Shown piece by piece: positions 1 through 10,037 of a stretch of DNA of 64,000 nucleotides (its first letter is position 1; every line of letters starts with the position of its first letter). The notes under the pieces were generated by a model, which was not told the origin of the DNA, did no database searches, and saw only the letters and a list, made by a program, of their open reading frames with translations. Where the stretch lies: the NCBI RefSeq assembly GCF_041431135.1, contig NZ_CP107799.1, positions 8,882,501 to 8,946,500 on the forward strand, in the 5' to 3' direction. The position numbers were made by a program, and so were the translations under genes. This DNA comes from Streptomyces sp. NBC_00554 (GTDB lineage Bacteria; Actinomycetota; Actinomycetes; Streptomycetales; Streptomycetaceae).

Positions 1-1
1 G

Positions 2-124
2 AAGCGGACGGATCACCTCAAGCTCGCGCTGGAGCCGGGCCGGTACGCGGTGCGCGCGACGTACGCGGAGCCGGGACCCGAGACGTGGGTGGGCCTCGTA
101 CAGCTCCGGCGGCTGCCGAACTGA
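2..124 (+). CDS. C-terminal fragment of an unidentified protein
   Basis: The reading frame is open from the left edge and closes at TGA 122-124, giving the last 40 residues (ending QLRRLPN). Composition and third-position GC fit a real Streptomyces gene. The visible part alternates charged and beta-prone residues and carries no motif I can name, so no function is assigned. The gene converges with the DUF885 gene. The start and most of the protein lie outside the window. Confidence 0.55.
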   Translation, partial: KRTDHLKLALEPGRYAVRATYAEPGPETWVGLVQLRRLPN

Positions 125-149
125 GCGACGACCCACGGGACTTCACGTT

Positions 150-174
150 CCCCGCGGGCACCTGCCGCGCGGGG
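150..174 (+). terminator. Possible weak terminator hairpin
   Basis: CCCCGCG (150-156) pairs with CGCGGGG (168-174) across an 11-nt loop, 25 bp after the stop of the truncated first gene and before the convergent DUF885 gene. There is no T-run. Position is the main support. Confidence 0.3.
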
Positions 175-237
175 CGCGGATGCCGACGTCGGCCGGACTC
201 GTGTCGCCGGTCCGAGCCCGGCCGCCGTCGGTGAGCG

Positions 238-1929
238 TCAGAGCTGGGACAGTTCGTCCACCAGGTCGTCCAGGCCCAGCGAGCCCTGAGACAGGGCCGC
301 CATGTGCCAAGCCTTCGCGTCGAAGGCGTCTCCGTGGCGCTTCTTCGCGTTCTCGCGGCCCAGCAGCCAGGCGCGCTCGCCGAGCTTGTAGCCGATGGCC
401 TGTCCGGGGATCGAGAGGTAGCGGGTCAGCTCGCTCTCCACGAAGTCGGCGGGACGGCTGCTGTGCGCCCCGAAGAACTCCTCCGCCAGCTCGGGCGTCC
501 AGCGCTCACCCGGGTGGAACGGTGAATCGGCCGGAATCTCCAGTTCCAGATGCATGCCGATGTCGACGATGACGCGGGCCGCACGCATCATCTGCGCGTC
601 GAGATAGCCGAGGCGCTGCTCCGCGTCGGTGAGGAAGCCGAGTTCGTCCATGAGCCGCTCCGCGTACAGCGCCCAGCCCTCGGCGTTGGCGCTGACTCCG
701 CCGACGGTGGCCTGGTAGCGGGAGAGGTCTCCCGCGACGTGCGCCCACTGCGCGAGCTGGAGGTGGTGGCCCGGGACGCCCTCGTGGTACCAGGTCGAGA
801 CGAGGTCGTACACGGGGAAGCGGGTCTGGCCCATCGTCGGCAGCCACGTACGGCCGGGGCGTGAGAAGTCCTCGGACGGTGCCGTGTAGTACGGGGCCGC
901 CGCGCTGCCGGGCGGCGCGATGTGCGACTCCACCTTCCGTACCCGCTCGGCGAGCTCGAAGTGTGTCCCGTCCAGCGCCTCGATCGCTTGGTCCATCAGA
1001 TTCTGCAGCCAGGCCTGCACCTCGTCGACGCCGTCGATGTGCGTGCCGTGCTCGTCGAGGTGCGCGAGCGCCACCCAGGGGGTCTCGGCGCCGGGCAGGA
1101 CCTTCTCGGCCTCGCTCTTCATCTCGGTGAGGAGGCGGTGGTACTCCGCCCAGCCGTACGCGTACGCCTCGTCGAGGTCGAGATCCGTACCGTTGAAGTA
1201 GCGCGACCAGCGGGCGTACCGCTCGCGGCCGACCGTGTTCGGCGCGCCTTCGATGGCGGGCGCGTACACCTCGCGCATCCAGTCCCGCAGGGAGACCAGG
1301 GCCTCGGTCGCGGTACGGGCGGCGGTGTCCAGCTCCGCGCGCAGCGTCTCGGGGCCAGGCGCCACGAAGTCCTCGAACCAGCCGCGGCCCTGCCCGTCGG
1401 TGTCGGACCACTCGGTGAGCTGCCCGATGAACGTCGCGGTGGGGCGGGGGCCCGCGTACAGCTTGCGATCCAGGCCGAGGGCGAGGGACTCGCGGTAGCC
1501 CTCCAGCGCGCCCGGAACCGCGCGCAACCGCTCCGCGACCGCCGCCCAGTCCTCGTCCGTCTCCGTGGGAGTGAGTGTGAAGACCTCGCGCACCGAGTGC
1601 GCGGGCGAATGCATGTTGCCGACCATGCGCAGATGGTCGTCGGCGTCGTGGACGGCGAGCTCGGCGGTGAGCCGCTCGCGCAGCAGCCGACCGCAGCGAC
1701 GCTCGATGTCACTGTCCGCGCCCGGCTGCCGTTCCGCCTCGTCGAGCCGCTCCAGGGTCCTGCGCGCCAGGTCGGCCAGGGCGGCCTGACCTGCGGGCGA
1801 GGCATCCGGCAGCTTGCCGGCACTCGCCTTGTCGCCGAGGTAGGTACCAGTGACCGGGTCGAGGGCGATGAGGTCGTCGACATACGCGTCGGCGACCTCG
1901 CGGGGCAGCGGGATCTTCGTCTCAGGCAT
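238..1929 (-). CDS. DUF885 family protein, putative metallopeptidase-like
   Basis: 563 residues from ATG 1929; GAGG lies upstream and the protein begins MPETKIPLPREVADAY. The frame stays open upstream, but this start fits the family N-terminus. The protein is soluble with no signal peptide. Near residue 382 it has HEGVPGHH, the conserved HExxxGH block of DUF885 proteins, which suggests a zinc-dependent hydrolase; activity in this family is poorly defined, so this is inference. The length is normal for the family. It lies 65 bp downstream of the Lrp-type regulator on the same strand and may be cotranscribed with it. Confidence 0.85.
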   Translation of the reverse strand: MPETKIPLPREVADAYVDDLIALDPVTGTYLGDKASAGKLPDASPAGQAALADLARRTLERLDEAERQPGADSDIERRCGRLLRERLTAELAVHDADDHLRMVGNMHSPAHSVREVFTLTPTETDEDWAAVAERLRAVPGALEGYRESLALGLDRKLYAGPRPTATFIGQLTEWSDTDGQGRGWFEDFVAPGPETLRAELDTAARTATEALVSLRDWMREVYAPAIEGAPNTVGRERYARWSRYFNGTDLDLDEAYAYGWAEYHRLLTEMKSEAEKVLPGAETPWVALAHLDEHGTHIDGVDEVQAWLQNLMDQAIEALDGTHFELAERVRKVESHIAPPGSAAAPYYTAPSEDFSRPGRTWLPTMGQTRFPVYDLVSTWYHEGVPGHHLQLAQWAHVAGDLSRYQATVGGVSANAEGWALYAERLMDELGFLTDAEQRLGYLDAQMMRAARVIVDIGMHLELEIPADSPFHPGERWTPELAEEFFGAHSSRPADFVESELTRYLSIPGQAIGYKLGERAWLLGRENAKKRHGDAFDAKAWHMAALSQGSLGLDDLVDELSQL

Positions 1930-1994
1930 GCGGACATCCTCGTACGGGGACGCGGTCCCCGTCAGCAAGATTTGCTCAGGGCGTGACCCTTCCG

Positions 1995-2477
1995 TCAGCC
2001 CTCGCGCTGCGGTGGCAGCAGTGGGCCGCAGTCCCACTGCTGGAAGATCAACCGGGTCTCGACGCGCGCCACTTCACGCCGGGACGTGAACCCGTCGAGA
2101 ACCAGCCGCTGCAGATCAGCCATGTCGGCGACCGCGACATGGACGAGATAGTCGTCGGGTCCCGTGAGATGGAAGACGGTCCGCGACTCGGGCAACGCCC
2201 TGATGCGCTCCACGAACGGTCCCACCAGCTCCCGCCGATGCGGTCTGACCTGCACGGACAGCAGGGCTTCCAGGCCCCGCCCCAGCCTCGCCGGGTCCAG
2301 CCGCAGCTGGTGGCCGAGAATGACTCCCGCACGGCGCAGCCTGGTCACCCGGTCCAGGCAGGTCGAGGGCGCGACACCTACCTGCGCCGCGAGATCGCGA
2401 TACGTCGTCCGGGCGTCGTTCTGCAAAAGCCGCAGCAGATGGAGATCCACCGGATCGAGTACGACAGAATCGGCCAT
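1995..2477 (-). CDS. Lrp/AsnC family transcriptional regulator
   Basis: 160 residues from ATG 2477 (MADSVVLDPVDLHLL). The N-terminal helix-turn-helix (about residues 8-55, including DLAAQVGVAPSTCLDRV) is the AsnC-type domain. The C-terminal half (about 70-145) is the ligand-binding RAM domain, with the GPDDYLVHVAV strand typical of the family. These proteins form octamers that bind amino acids. The gene is divergent from the PLP-dependent lyase 60 bp away, the usual layout of an Lrp-type regulator and its target, so control of the lyase by its amino-acid substrate is likely but inferred. Confidence 0.92.
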   Translation of the reverse strand: MADSVVLDPVDLHLLRLLQNDARTTYRDLAAQVGVAPSTCLDRVTRLRRAGVILGHQLRLDPARLGRGLEALLSVQVRPHRRELVGPFVERIRALPESRTVFHLTGPDDYLVHVAVADMADLQRLVLDGFTSRREVARVETRLIFQQWDCGPLLPPQREG

Positions 2478-2537
2478 GGCGCGAACGTAGCACGGGGTTC
2501 GGCGCTCTCTTCCCGGCCCTTGTTCAGGCTTGTGGGC

Positions 2538-3752
<1,215 letters not shown>

Positions 3753-3781
3753 CGTGCCCGGTGAAGTCGGGTGCGCAACCG

Positions 3782-3818
3782 CGCCCCGCAAGGGGCGCGG
3801 GGAACTGCGCGACCAGCC
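3782..3818 (+). repeat. Interspersed Streptomyces intergenic repeat, copy 1
   Basis: A 37-bp unit starting CGCCCCGCAAGGGGCG (a small hairpin) and continuing GGGGAACTGCGCGACC lies between the convergent lyase and GNAT genes. The same unit occurs inverted at 48850-48886 with two mismatches. I recognise this as a sequence common in Streptomyces intergenic regions. Its position at convergent 3' ends fits a bidirectional terminator or RNA-stability role. Confidence 0.7.
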
Positions 3819-3872
3819 CCCACCGGCCCGCGGCAGAACGAGCCGCATGTCCGGCGGAGCGCTGGCGGAGCG

Positions 3873-5315
3873 CTAGTCCCGCACGACCCGCTCCCCACGC
3901 TGCCCCTCGTCGTACGGCAGCCGTGACGTCACCGGAGTCGCGTCCAGACGGGCCGTGATGACCAGGGTGCCTTCCTCGATCTGGTAGTCGAGGGGAAGGC
4001 CGAGGCCGCGCATGGCGGCGACCATGCCGGTGTTGGAGGACTGCGTGACGGCGTACACGCTCTCGCAGCTCGCCTCGACGGCCATCGTCACCAGGCGGCC
4101 GAGCAGTTCGCCGCCGATACCGCGCCGCTGCCAGTCGTCCTCGACGAGGAGCGCGATCTCCGTCTCGTCGCCGTCCCAGAGGAGATGGCCGAGCCCGACG
4201 ATGCGCCCCGATGCCGTCTGCACGGCGAGCGTGCGTCCGAAACGCGGGCTGAGCAGGTGGTTGAGGTAGCGGTCCGCGTCGCCGACAGGACCGTGGTAGC
4301 GCATGCTCAGCGTGCGGGGCGAGCAGCGCTCGTGCATCGCCTTGGCGGCCTCGAGGTCGCCGACGTCGGCGCGCCGCAGGCTGATGGCGTTGCCTTCCGG
4401 CAGCGTCAGCACGTCCTGACTGCGCGGGATCCGCGGACCGAGCCGCGCGTCCAGCTCCACCAGCGCCCGCGCCCGCGCGAACTCCGTCGGCGTGAACGGC
4501 AGATACGGCCGCTCCACCGTGATCACCCCGCCCTCGGGCGCCCGCAGCCGCATCACCGTTCCTTCGAGCGCCCCCTCGACGGGAGCGCTTTCCACCGCGC
4601 GACCGGATCCGGGCGACTTGGCGGGCAGTGAGCGGATGGTGCACCGGCCGAGCAACTGCCGGAGCGCGAGCGGCAGTTCCGCCGCGTCCAGCGCCGTACG
4701 AGTGGCCAGACCCAGCACCCGGGTCGGCGCGTCGACGAGGTCGTGGGCGTCGGCCCGCTCCGTCCAGGTCTCCGTGCCACCCGCCAGCGAGACGGCGCGG
4801 GTCATCTCGGAAGCCGCCAGCTCTGCGGGCGCGCGCAGCAGGAACTCGTCCACGGTGCCCTCTGCCAGCGGATGTGTCTGCAGGCTCAGGATGTCGACCC
4901 GCTGCTGCGCCAGCGCCGAGCACAGCGCGGCCAGGGATCCCGGGGCGTCCTTCACCGTCGTCCGCATCCGCCACAGCGTGGTCGCTCCGGCGAGGGACTC
5001 CGGCACCGCCGTGGATTCCTCGGAGGTCCCGGCCGGGCGCCCGCCGGCGAGCGGCCGGGCGCCGGTATGGTCTGCCGGCGGCGCATGACCGTGGCGGCGT
5101 GCCCACCATGTGTGGAAGCCGGCCGTGGCGACCAGGACGACGGCCGAGATGATCAGCAGGGCCGTGCCGTCGGGTCCGTGCCCGATCAGGTTGGCCACGG
5201 CGTCCGCGACCGCAACGGCCGTGAACAGTGCGGCGAGTTCGACGACGTCCCGCCGCCAGTGGTGAACGGGGCGTCCGTGCTTCGCACGCGTCACATCAGA
5301 CATGTCTGGAGTCAT
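3873..5315 (-). CDS. Membrane-anchored ACT-GNAT acetyltransferase-like protein
   Basis: 480 residues from ATG 5315. The N-terminal 70 residues hold two hydrophobic segments (about 26-45 and 50-67). An ACT-like domain follows (about 115-185, with VKDAPGSLAALCSAL), typical of amino-acid sensing. The C-terminal part (about 310-450) is a GNAT domain with the acetyl-CoA loop in DDWQRRGIGGELL. The combination suggests an amino-acid-responsive acetyltransferase tethered to the membrane; the substrate is unknown. A second ATG lies four codons in. Upstream are an AT-rich stretch and a CGTGATCACG palindrome, plausible promoter elements. Confidence 0.82.
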   Translation of the reverse strand: MTPDMSDVTRAKHGRPVHHWRRDVVELAALFTAVAVADAVANLIGHGPDGTALLIISAVVLVATAGFHTWWARRHGHAPPADHTGARPLAGGRPAGTSEESTAVPESLAGATTLWRMRTTVKDAPGSLAALCSALAQQRVDILSLQTHPLAEGTVDEFLLRAPAELAASEMTRAVSLAGGTETWTERADAHDLVDAPTRVLGLATRTALDAAELPLALRQLLGRCTIRSLPAKSPGSGRAVESAPVEGALEGTVMRLRAPEGGVITVERPYLPFTPTEFARARALVELDARLGPRIPRSQDVLTLPEGNAISLRRADVGDLEAAKAMHERCSPRTLSMRYHGPVGDADRYLNHLLSPRFGRTLAVQTASGRIVGLGHLLWDGDETEIALLVEDDWQRRGIGGELLGRLVTMAVEASCESVYAVTQSSNTGMVAAMRGLGLPLDYQIEEGTLVITARLDATPVTSRLPYDEGQRGERVVRD

Positions 5316-5470
5316 ACAGCCACTGTGAAGGAACCGTGTTGCGTGATCACGAACGGTCTGTGACTGATGGGTAAAGTATCGTTCTGTACCTTTTGATGTT
5401 CTTTTTGCGGTTGTTTTGCTTCCGTCGTCTGAACGAGCCGAGCCGTCCGGCCGTCTGCGCGGAGAGGAGA

Positions 5471-5501
5471 CCGCGCACCGGGGGATGACTCCGGTGCGCG
5501 G
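5471..5501 (-). terminator. Hairpin downstream of the PhoD gene
   Basis: CCGCGCACCGG (5471-5481) pairs perfectly with CCGGTGCGCGG (5491-5501) around a 9-nt loop. It sits 45 bp past the phosphatase stop on the minus strand, so a terminator for that gene is the simplest reading. T-rich sequence follows further on in the minus direction. Confidence 0.7.
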
Positions 5502-5545
5502 CCCAGCAGTTCGAGAATACGGGAGTTGGTCACGCGCCCCGGCTG

Positions 5546-7141
5546 CTACTGCCCCACCCGCCCGGGCTGAAGCACCTGTGTGAACAGCACGGTGCCGTCC
5601 TGCTCGCGCAGCCGCACCGTCAGCTCGCCGCTGTCGCCGTCGATGTCGACCTCGCCGAAGAACTGGTAGCCACCGGCGGGCGAGACGTTCGAGGCGGTCG
5701 GCGCCTTCACGAAAACCCGCTCAGGACCGAAGGTGTTGTCCAGCGCGCTCGCCGGGAAGGCGCCGGCGTTGAGCGGCCCTGAGACGAACTCCCAGAACGG
5801 CTCGAAGTCGGTGAACGCGGCCCTCGACGGCTGGTAGTGCTGCGCCGAGGTGTGGTGCACATCGGCCGTCAGCCACACCGTGCCGGTGATCCGCCGGTGC
5901 TTGACGAACCGCAGCAGCTCCGCGATCTGCAGCTCGCGCCCGAGCGGCGCGCCCGGGTCGCCCTGGGCGACGGCCTCGATGTTCGGCTTCCCCTCGGTGG
6001 CATCCGGCACGACCAGACCGAGCGGCATGTCCGCGGCTATCACCTTCCACACCGCACGCGACCGCGACAACTCCCGCTTGAGCCACTCCAGTTGCTCGGC
6101 GCCGAGAATGCCCTGCGGGTCCGTGGTCTGCGTGTCGGGGGAGTTGACGTTGCGGTAGGTCCGCATGTCGAGCACGAACACGTCCAGGAGCGGGCCCTGG
6201 CGCAGGACCCGGTACACGCGGCCGTCCTGGTTGTCCGGTCGCAGCGTCGAGAGGGGGAAGTACTCGCTGAACGCGCGGCGGCCCCGGGCGGCCAGGACAT
6301 CGACGTTCTTCTCGGTGTAGCGGGTGTCCGAGGCCGCGATCACCTCACCGGGGTACCAGTTGTTGCGCACCTCGTGGTCGTCCCACTGGATGATGGACGG
6401 CACCTGGGCGTTGAAGCGCTTCAGGTTCTCGTCCAGCAGGTTGTAGCGGAAGTTGCCGCGGAACTCGGCCAGCGTCTCGGCGACCTTGGACTTCTCCTCG
6501 GTGGTGATGTTGCGCCAGGTGCTGCCGTCGGGGAGCGCCGCCGTTGCCGTGATCGGGCCGTCGGCGTAGATGTTGTCGCCGCTGCACAGGAAGAAGTCCG
6601 GGTCGAGCTTCGCCATGGCGTCGTAGATCCGGTAGCCGCCGAGGTCCGGGTTGATGCCCCAGCCCTGTCCCGCCAGGTCACCCGACCACAGGAAGCGCAC
6701 CCCGTCGCGCCGCCCGCGCGGTGTCGTACGGAAGGTGCCGGTCACGGGTTCGCCCGTGCGGCGCGGGTCGTCGGGGTCGGCGAGCAGCACGCGGTAGTGG
6801 ATCTGCTCGCCCGCGGGCAGCCCGCGCAGCCGCGTCGTCCCCGTGAAGTCGGTGTCGGACCCGAGCAGCGGACCCTGCCACCTGCGGGGGTTGCGGAACG
6901 ACTCGGTCGCGGACGTCTCGACGATCATGCGGGCCGGGCGGTCGGACCGTACCCACACCAGTCCGGAGTTGGCCGTCACGTCTCCGGTCTGGACGCCCCA
7001 CCCCGCCTTCGGCCGCCCGGAGAGGGCGAACGCCGGTGCCGCGCCGAGCGCGGTGGGCAGGGCCAGTGCGGCGGAGGCGGCGAGGGAGCCGCGCAGAACG
7101 CTGCGGCGACCGGGGAACGGATGCTGCGGACGGTGTGACAT
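5546..7141 (-). CDS. phoD: PhoD-like alkaline phosphatase/phosphodiesterase, Tat-exported
   Basis: 531 residues from ATG 7141, with GGAGG upstream. The N-terminus has a twin-arginine signal (RRSVLRG, then a hydrophobic stretch and an Ala-rich cleavage region), as expected for PhoD enzymes exported folded with metal cofactors. Family motifs include LWSGDLAGQG, CSGDNIYADG, QWDDHEVRNNW and WLTADVHHTSAQHY, covering the metal-binding Asp, Asn and His positions. The family releases phosphate from phosphomonoesters or diesters outside the cell. A possible PHO box lies 65 bp upstream, so phosphate-starvation control is likely. Length is normal. Confidence 0.93.
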   Translation of the reverse strand: MSHRPQHPFPGRRSVLRGSLAASAALALPTALGAAPAFALSGRPKAGWGVQTGDVTANSGLVWVRSDRPARMIVETSATESFRNPRRWQGPLLGSDTDFTGTTRLRGLPAGEQIHYRVLLADPDDPRRTGEPVTGTFRTTPRGRRDGVRFLWSGDLAGQGWGINPDLGGYRIYDAMAKLDPDFFLCSGDNIYADGPITATAALPDGSTWRNITTEEKSKVAETLAEFRGNFRYNLLDENLKRFNAQVPSIIQWDDHEVRNNWYPGEVIAASDTRYTEKNVDVLAARGRRAFSEYFPLSTLRPDNQDGRVYRVLRQGPLLDVFVLDMRTYRNVNSPDTQTTDPQGILGAEQLEWLKRELSRSRAVWKVIAADMPLGLVVPDATEGKPNIEAVAQGDPGAPLGRELQIAELLRFVKHRRITGTVWLTADVHHTSAQHYQPSRAAFTDFEPFWEFVSGPLNAGAFPASALDNTFGPERVFVKAPTASNVSPAGGYQFFGEVDIDGDSGELTVRLREQDGTVLFTQVLQPGRVGQ

Positions 7142-7205
7142 GAATGCGCCTCCAGGGACGGATTCGGCCAATGGGCAATGCCACAACTACTGGTGCGCCG
7201 CAGCG

Positions 7206-7227
7206 GGCACGGAAACCACGAGTGAAC
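7206..7227 (-). promoter_or_regulatory. Putative PHO box upstream of phoD
   Basis: Read on the minus strand, two adjacent 11-bp units, GTTCACTCGTG and GTTTCCGTGCC, match the PhoP direct-repeat unit (GKTCAYYYRSG). The first agrees at 10 of 11 positions and the second at about 7. The site is 65 bp upstream of the phoD start. It resembles sites in other Pho-regulon genes but has only one strong unit. Confidence 0.45.
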
Positions 7228-7350
7228 AGCGGACCGCGGGGACGAGGGAACCGGTGTGCGACTTCTCACGGATGTCCCGTGAGCATGCGACGCGTATGAC
7301 AGAAGCGGACGGCGTCCTCCGTCATCAGCCGTATGCCGTCCCGCCTGTCA

Positions 7351-8823
7351 TCACTCGTGTGCCGTCGCGTCCGCCATCAGCCGTACGCCGTCCCGGATCC
7401 GTGCGGGGGACAGGTGCGCGTACCCCAGCACCAGCCGTACGCCGTCGTCGACCGTCTCCCCGTAGTGCGCCAGCGGACGTACGGCAACTCCGGCCGCGGT
7501 GGCTCGTTCGAGGAAGTGGTCCCGTGGCCCGTACCGTTCGGGCAGCGCGGCGATGACGTGCAGACCCGCCGCGATCCCGGACACCTCCGTGCCGGGAAAG
7601 TGCTCCTCAAGGGCGGATACGAGGGTGTCGCGCCGTTCCCGGTAGGCGCGTTGGCAGCGGCGCAGCTGCCGGTCGTAGTCGCCCCGCTCGATGAAACGGG
7701 CAAGGAGTGCCTGGTCGACGACAGGGTTTCCGAGATCCATGGTGCGCTTGCGCTCGACCGCCTCCTCGGCCAGTGACGCGGGCACGAGCAGCCAGCCCAG
7801 CCGCAGCCCCGGAGCGAGGGACTTGCTGACCGACCCCGTGTAGGCGACGTGCTCCGGGTCGAGGCCTTGCAGCGCGCCCACGGGGGCACGGTCGTAGCGG
7901 AAATCCCCGTCGTAGTCGTCCTCGATCACCAAGCCGTCCACCGACCGTGCCCAGTCGAGGAGTTCGGCCCGACGGCGCGCGGAGTACGCGATCCCCAACG
8001 GGAACTGATGGGCGGGCGTCGTCATCACCGCTCGTACGCCCGAAGCCCCCAGCGGTCCGGTGGCCAGCCCCTCCTCGTCCAGGGGCAGCGGTACGGTGCC
8101 GACGCCGGCCGAGGCGTACAGCGAGGCGTGCTCGGGGCTGCCGGGGTCCTCGACTCCGACATCGCGCACCCCGCGCGCGTGGAGCACGAATCCGAGCAGT
8201 GTCATCGCCTGCGCGACCCCGGAGACCACGACGATCCGCTCCGGATCGGCGACCACACCACGGCGCCGGGAGAGAAGCTCGGCGAGGGCGGTGCGCAGCC
8301 GGGGCAGCCCGCGCGGATCCGGGTAGCCCATTGCGTGGTGGGGGAGTTCGGCGAGAACCCCGCGCTGCGCGGCTGCCCACGCGGCACGCGGGAACAGCGA
8401 CAGGTCCGGCGTCCCGGGAACGAAGTCGGCCCGGGCGTCGGCTGCTCGCGGCGCGAGATCACGTACGCCTGGCCGGGCCGCCCGCACGGCATCGCCGACC
8501 CAGGTCCCGGCACCCCGGCCGCTGCGCAGATACCCCTCCGCGGTCAGCTGCTCGTACGCCTCCGTGACCAGCCCCCTGGACACCCCGAGATCGGCGGCGA
8601 GTTCGCGGCTGGCGGGCAGCCGGGTGCCCGGTGCGAGCCGGCCCGAACGAACCGACTCGCGCAGCGCCTCCTGGAGCGTGCGGCCACGCGCGCGTGCCGG
8701 TGCCGACGCGGCCGGCAGGAGCAGCTCCCAGGCGGCGGCCCAGGGGGCGGACCCCGATGACCCGGATCCAGGGGACGGGGATCCGGCCGGTGTGCCCTTC
8801 GCATTGGTCCCCGATGACGTCAT
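7351..8823 (-). CDS. MocR/PdxR family transcriptional regulator
   Basis: 490 residues from ATG 8823. The N-terminal part (about 45-115) is a GntR-type winged helix with LPASRELAADLGVSRGLV. A flexible linker leads to a fold-type I aminotransferase-like domain (about 150-485) containing LVIEDDYDGDFRYDR and the PLP-lysine region YTGSVSKSLAPGLRLGW. Such chimeras use PLP or a PLP adduct as effector and often control vitamin B6 or GABA genes. It is divergent from a DMT-family transporter 47 bp away, its likely target. The 3' end is partly duplicated just past the stop. Confidence 0.93.
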   Translation of the reverse strand: MTSSGTNAKGTPAGSPSPGSGSSGSAPWAAAWELLLPAASAPARARGRTLQEALRESVRSGRLAPGTRLPASRELAADLGVSRGLVTEAYEQLTAEGYLRSGRGAGTWVGDAVRAARPGVRDLAPRAADARADFVPGTPDLSLFPRAAWAAAQRGVLAELPHHAMGYPDPRGLPRLRTALAELLSRRRGVVADPERIVVVSGVAQAMTLLGFVLHARGVRDVGVEDPGSPEHASLYASAGVGTVPLPLDEEGLATGPLGASGVRAVMTTPAHQFPLGIAYSARRRAELLDWARSVDGLVIEDDYDGDFRYDRAPVGALQGLDPEHVAYTGSVSKSLAPGLRLGWLLVPASLAEEAVERKRTMDLGNPVVDQALLARFIERGDYDRQLRRCQRAYRERRDTLVSALEEHFPGTEVSGIAAGLHVIAALPERYGPRDHFLERATAAGVAVRPLAHYGETVDDGVRLVLGYAHLSPARIRDGVRLMADATAHE

Positions 8824-8870
8824 GGAAGTGGACCTTAAACCGGACCGCGTCCCTTCATAGCGTCGCTGCC

Positions 8871-10037
8871 ATGAACGTCACCCCCGCCCGGGGCGCACTG
8901 CTCGCCGCCCTCGCCTGTGTCCTCGTCGGAGCCTCCTTCACCGCAAACAGCGTCCTGGACGACTACCCGTACGCGGGAGGCCAGTTCCTGCGCTACGGCC
9001 TTGCCTGCTTGCTGCTGCTGCCGCTGGTCGGCCGGGGCGGCGCCGCCACGCTGCGGCAGCTCACGCCGCGCCGGTGGGGGCGCCTCGGACTGCTCGCGGC
9101 GGTCGGCATGGTCGGCTTCAACATCGCGGTGATCGCCGCCGAACGGACGGCGGAGCCCGCGGTTCCGGGCGTCTTCGTGGGCTGCGCCCCGGTGCTCGTG
9201 GCCGTGATCGTCCCTCTCCGGGAGGGCCGCCGGCCCCAACGTCTCGTGCTGTACGGGTCGTTGCTCGTCGCGGTGGGCGCCTTCACCGTCCAGGGCTGGG
9301 GCCGTACGGACGGCGCGGGGATCGCGTACTCCGTGTGCGCGCTCGTCGGAGAGGTGGGCTTCGCGGTCCTGGCCGTGCCCCTGGTGCGGCCGCTCGGTCC
9401 ACGGCTGCTGACGGTCACCGTCTGTGGGATCGCCGCGGTCGAGTCGGCGGTGGCCGGTGTGCTCACCGGCGGCGGCGCCTGGCTTCGGATGCCGGACGCG
9501 ACCGAGGCCACCGCGCTGCTGTGGCAGGCGGCGGTCGTCACGGTCGTCGGCTTCGTGTGCTGGTACACGGGAATGCGGCGCATCGGCGCGGAACGCGCCA
9601 CGCTCTTCTCCGGCCTCATCCCCGTCGCGGCGGCCGCCACCGCCCCGCTCGTCGGCACGGGCGCGTACGGTGCCGCGCAGGCCGTCGGGAGCGCGCTGGT
9701 CGGCGCCGGAGTCGCCCTGGGTTCCGGTGCGTTGGCACGCGCCGGGCGTCGCTCAGCGGCTGCCGTCGAGAATGACGCGGGCGACGAGCGCCGGATCGTC
9801 GTTCATCGGGACGTGCCCGCAGCCGGGCAGCCTGATCAGCCGCGCGCGCGGAATGATGTGCTTCGCGCGGATCCCCTGGCGGCGCACCAGCAGCCGGTCC
9901 CGGGTGCCCCAGGCCACGGTGACCGGAAGCCCGGGGACGTCGTCGGTGAACTGGACGGAGCCGCCCGCCCGGAGGGTCGGCGTGAAGCCCTCGGCGCGGG
10001 CCAGCGCGAGGGTCTCCGCGACGACGGCCTCGGGTGA
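8871..10037 (+). CDS. EamA/DMT family membrane transporter with antisense-overlapping tail
   Basis: ATG 8871 starts a protein of about ten hydrophobic segments (roughly residues 5-290) with the two-fold EamA repeat, the drug/metabolite transporter fold; the cargo is not predictable. The recognisable family domain ends near GSGALARAG (about 9755). There is no stop there, and the frame continues to 10037, adding about 95 hydrophilic residues that lie antisense to the convergent hydrolase gene. The total of 388 residues is well above the usual 300. The tail looks like sequence read through after stop-codon loss. Divergent pairing with a MocR regulator suggests shared control. Confidence 0.82.
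   Translation: MNVTPARGALLAALACVLVGASFTANSVLDDYPYAGGQFLRYGLACLLLLPLVGRGGAATLRQLTPRRWGRLGLLAAVGMVGFNIAVIAAERTAEPAVPGVFVGCAPVLVAVIVPLREGRRPQRLVLYGSLLVAVGAFTVQGWGRTDGAGIAYSVCALVGEVGFAVLAVPLVRPLGPRLLTVTVCGIAAVESAVAGVLTGGGAWLRMPDATEATALLWQAAVVTVVGFVCWYTGMRRIGAERATLFSGLIPVAAAATAPLVGTGAYGAAQAVGSALVGAGVALGSGALARAGRRSAAAVENDAGDERRIVVHRDVPAAGQPDQPRARNDVLRADPLAAHQQPVPGAPGHGDRKPGDVVGELDGAARPEGRREALGAGQREGLRDDGLG

Noticed and set aside
5312..5533. 73-residue minus-strand frame between the GNAT and phoD genes
   Set aside because: It spans a strong terminator hairpin and an AT-rich promoter-like stretch and lacks codon bias.
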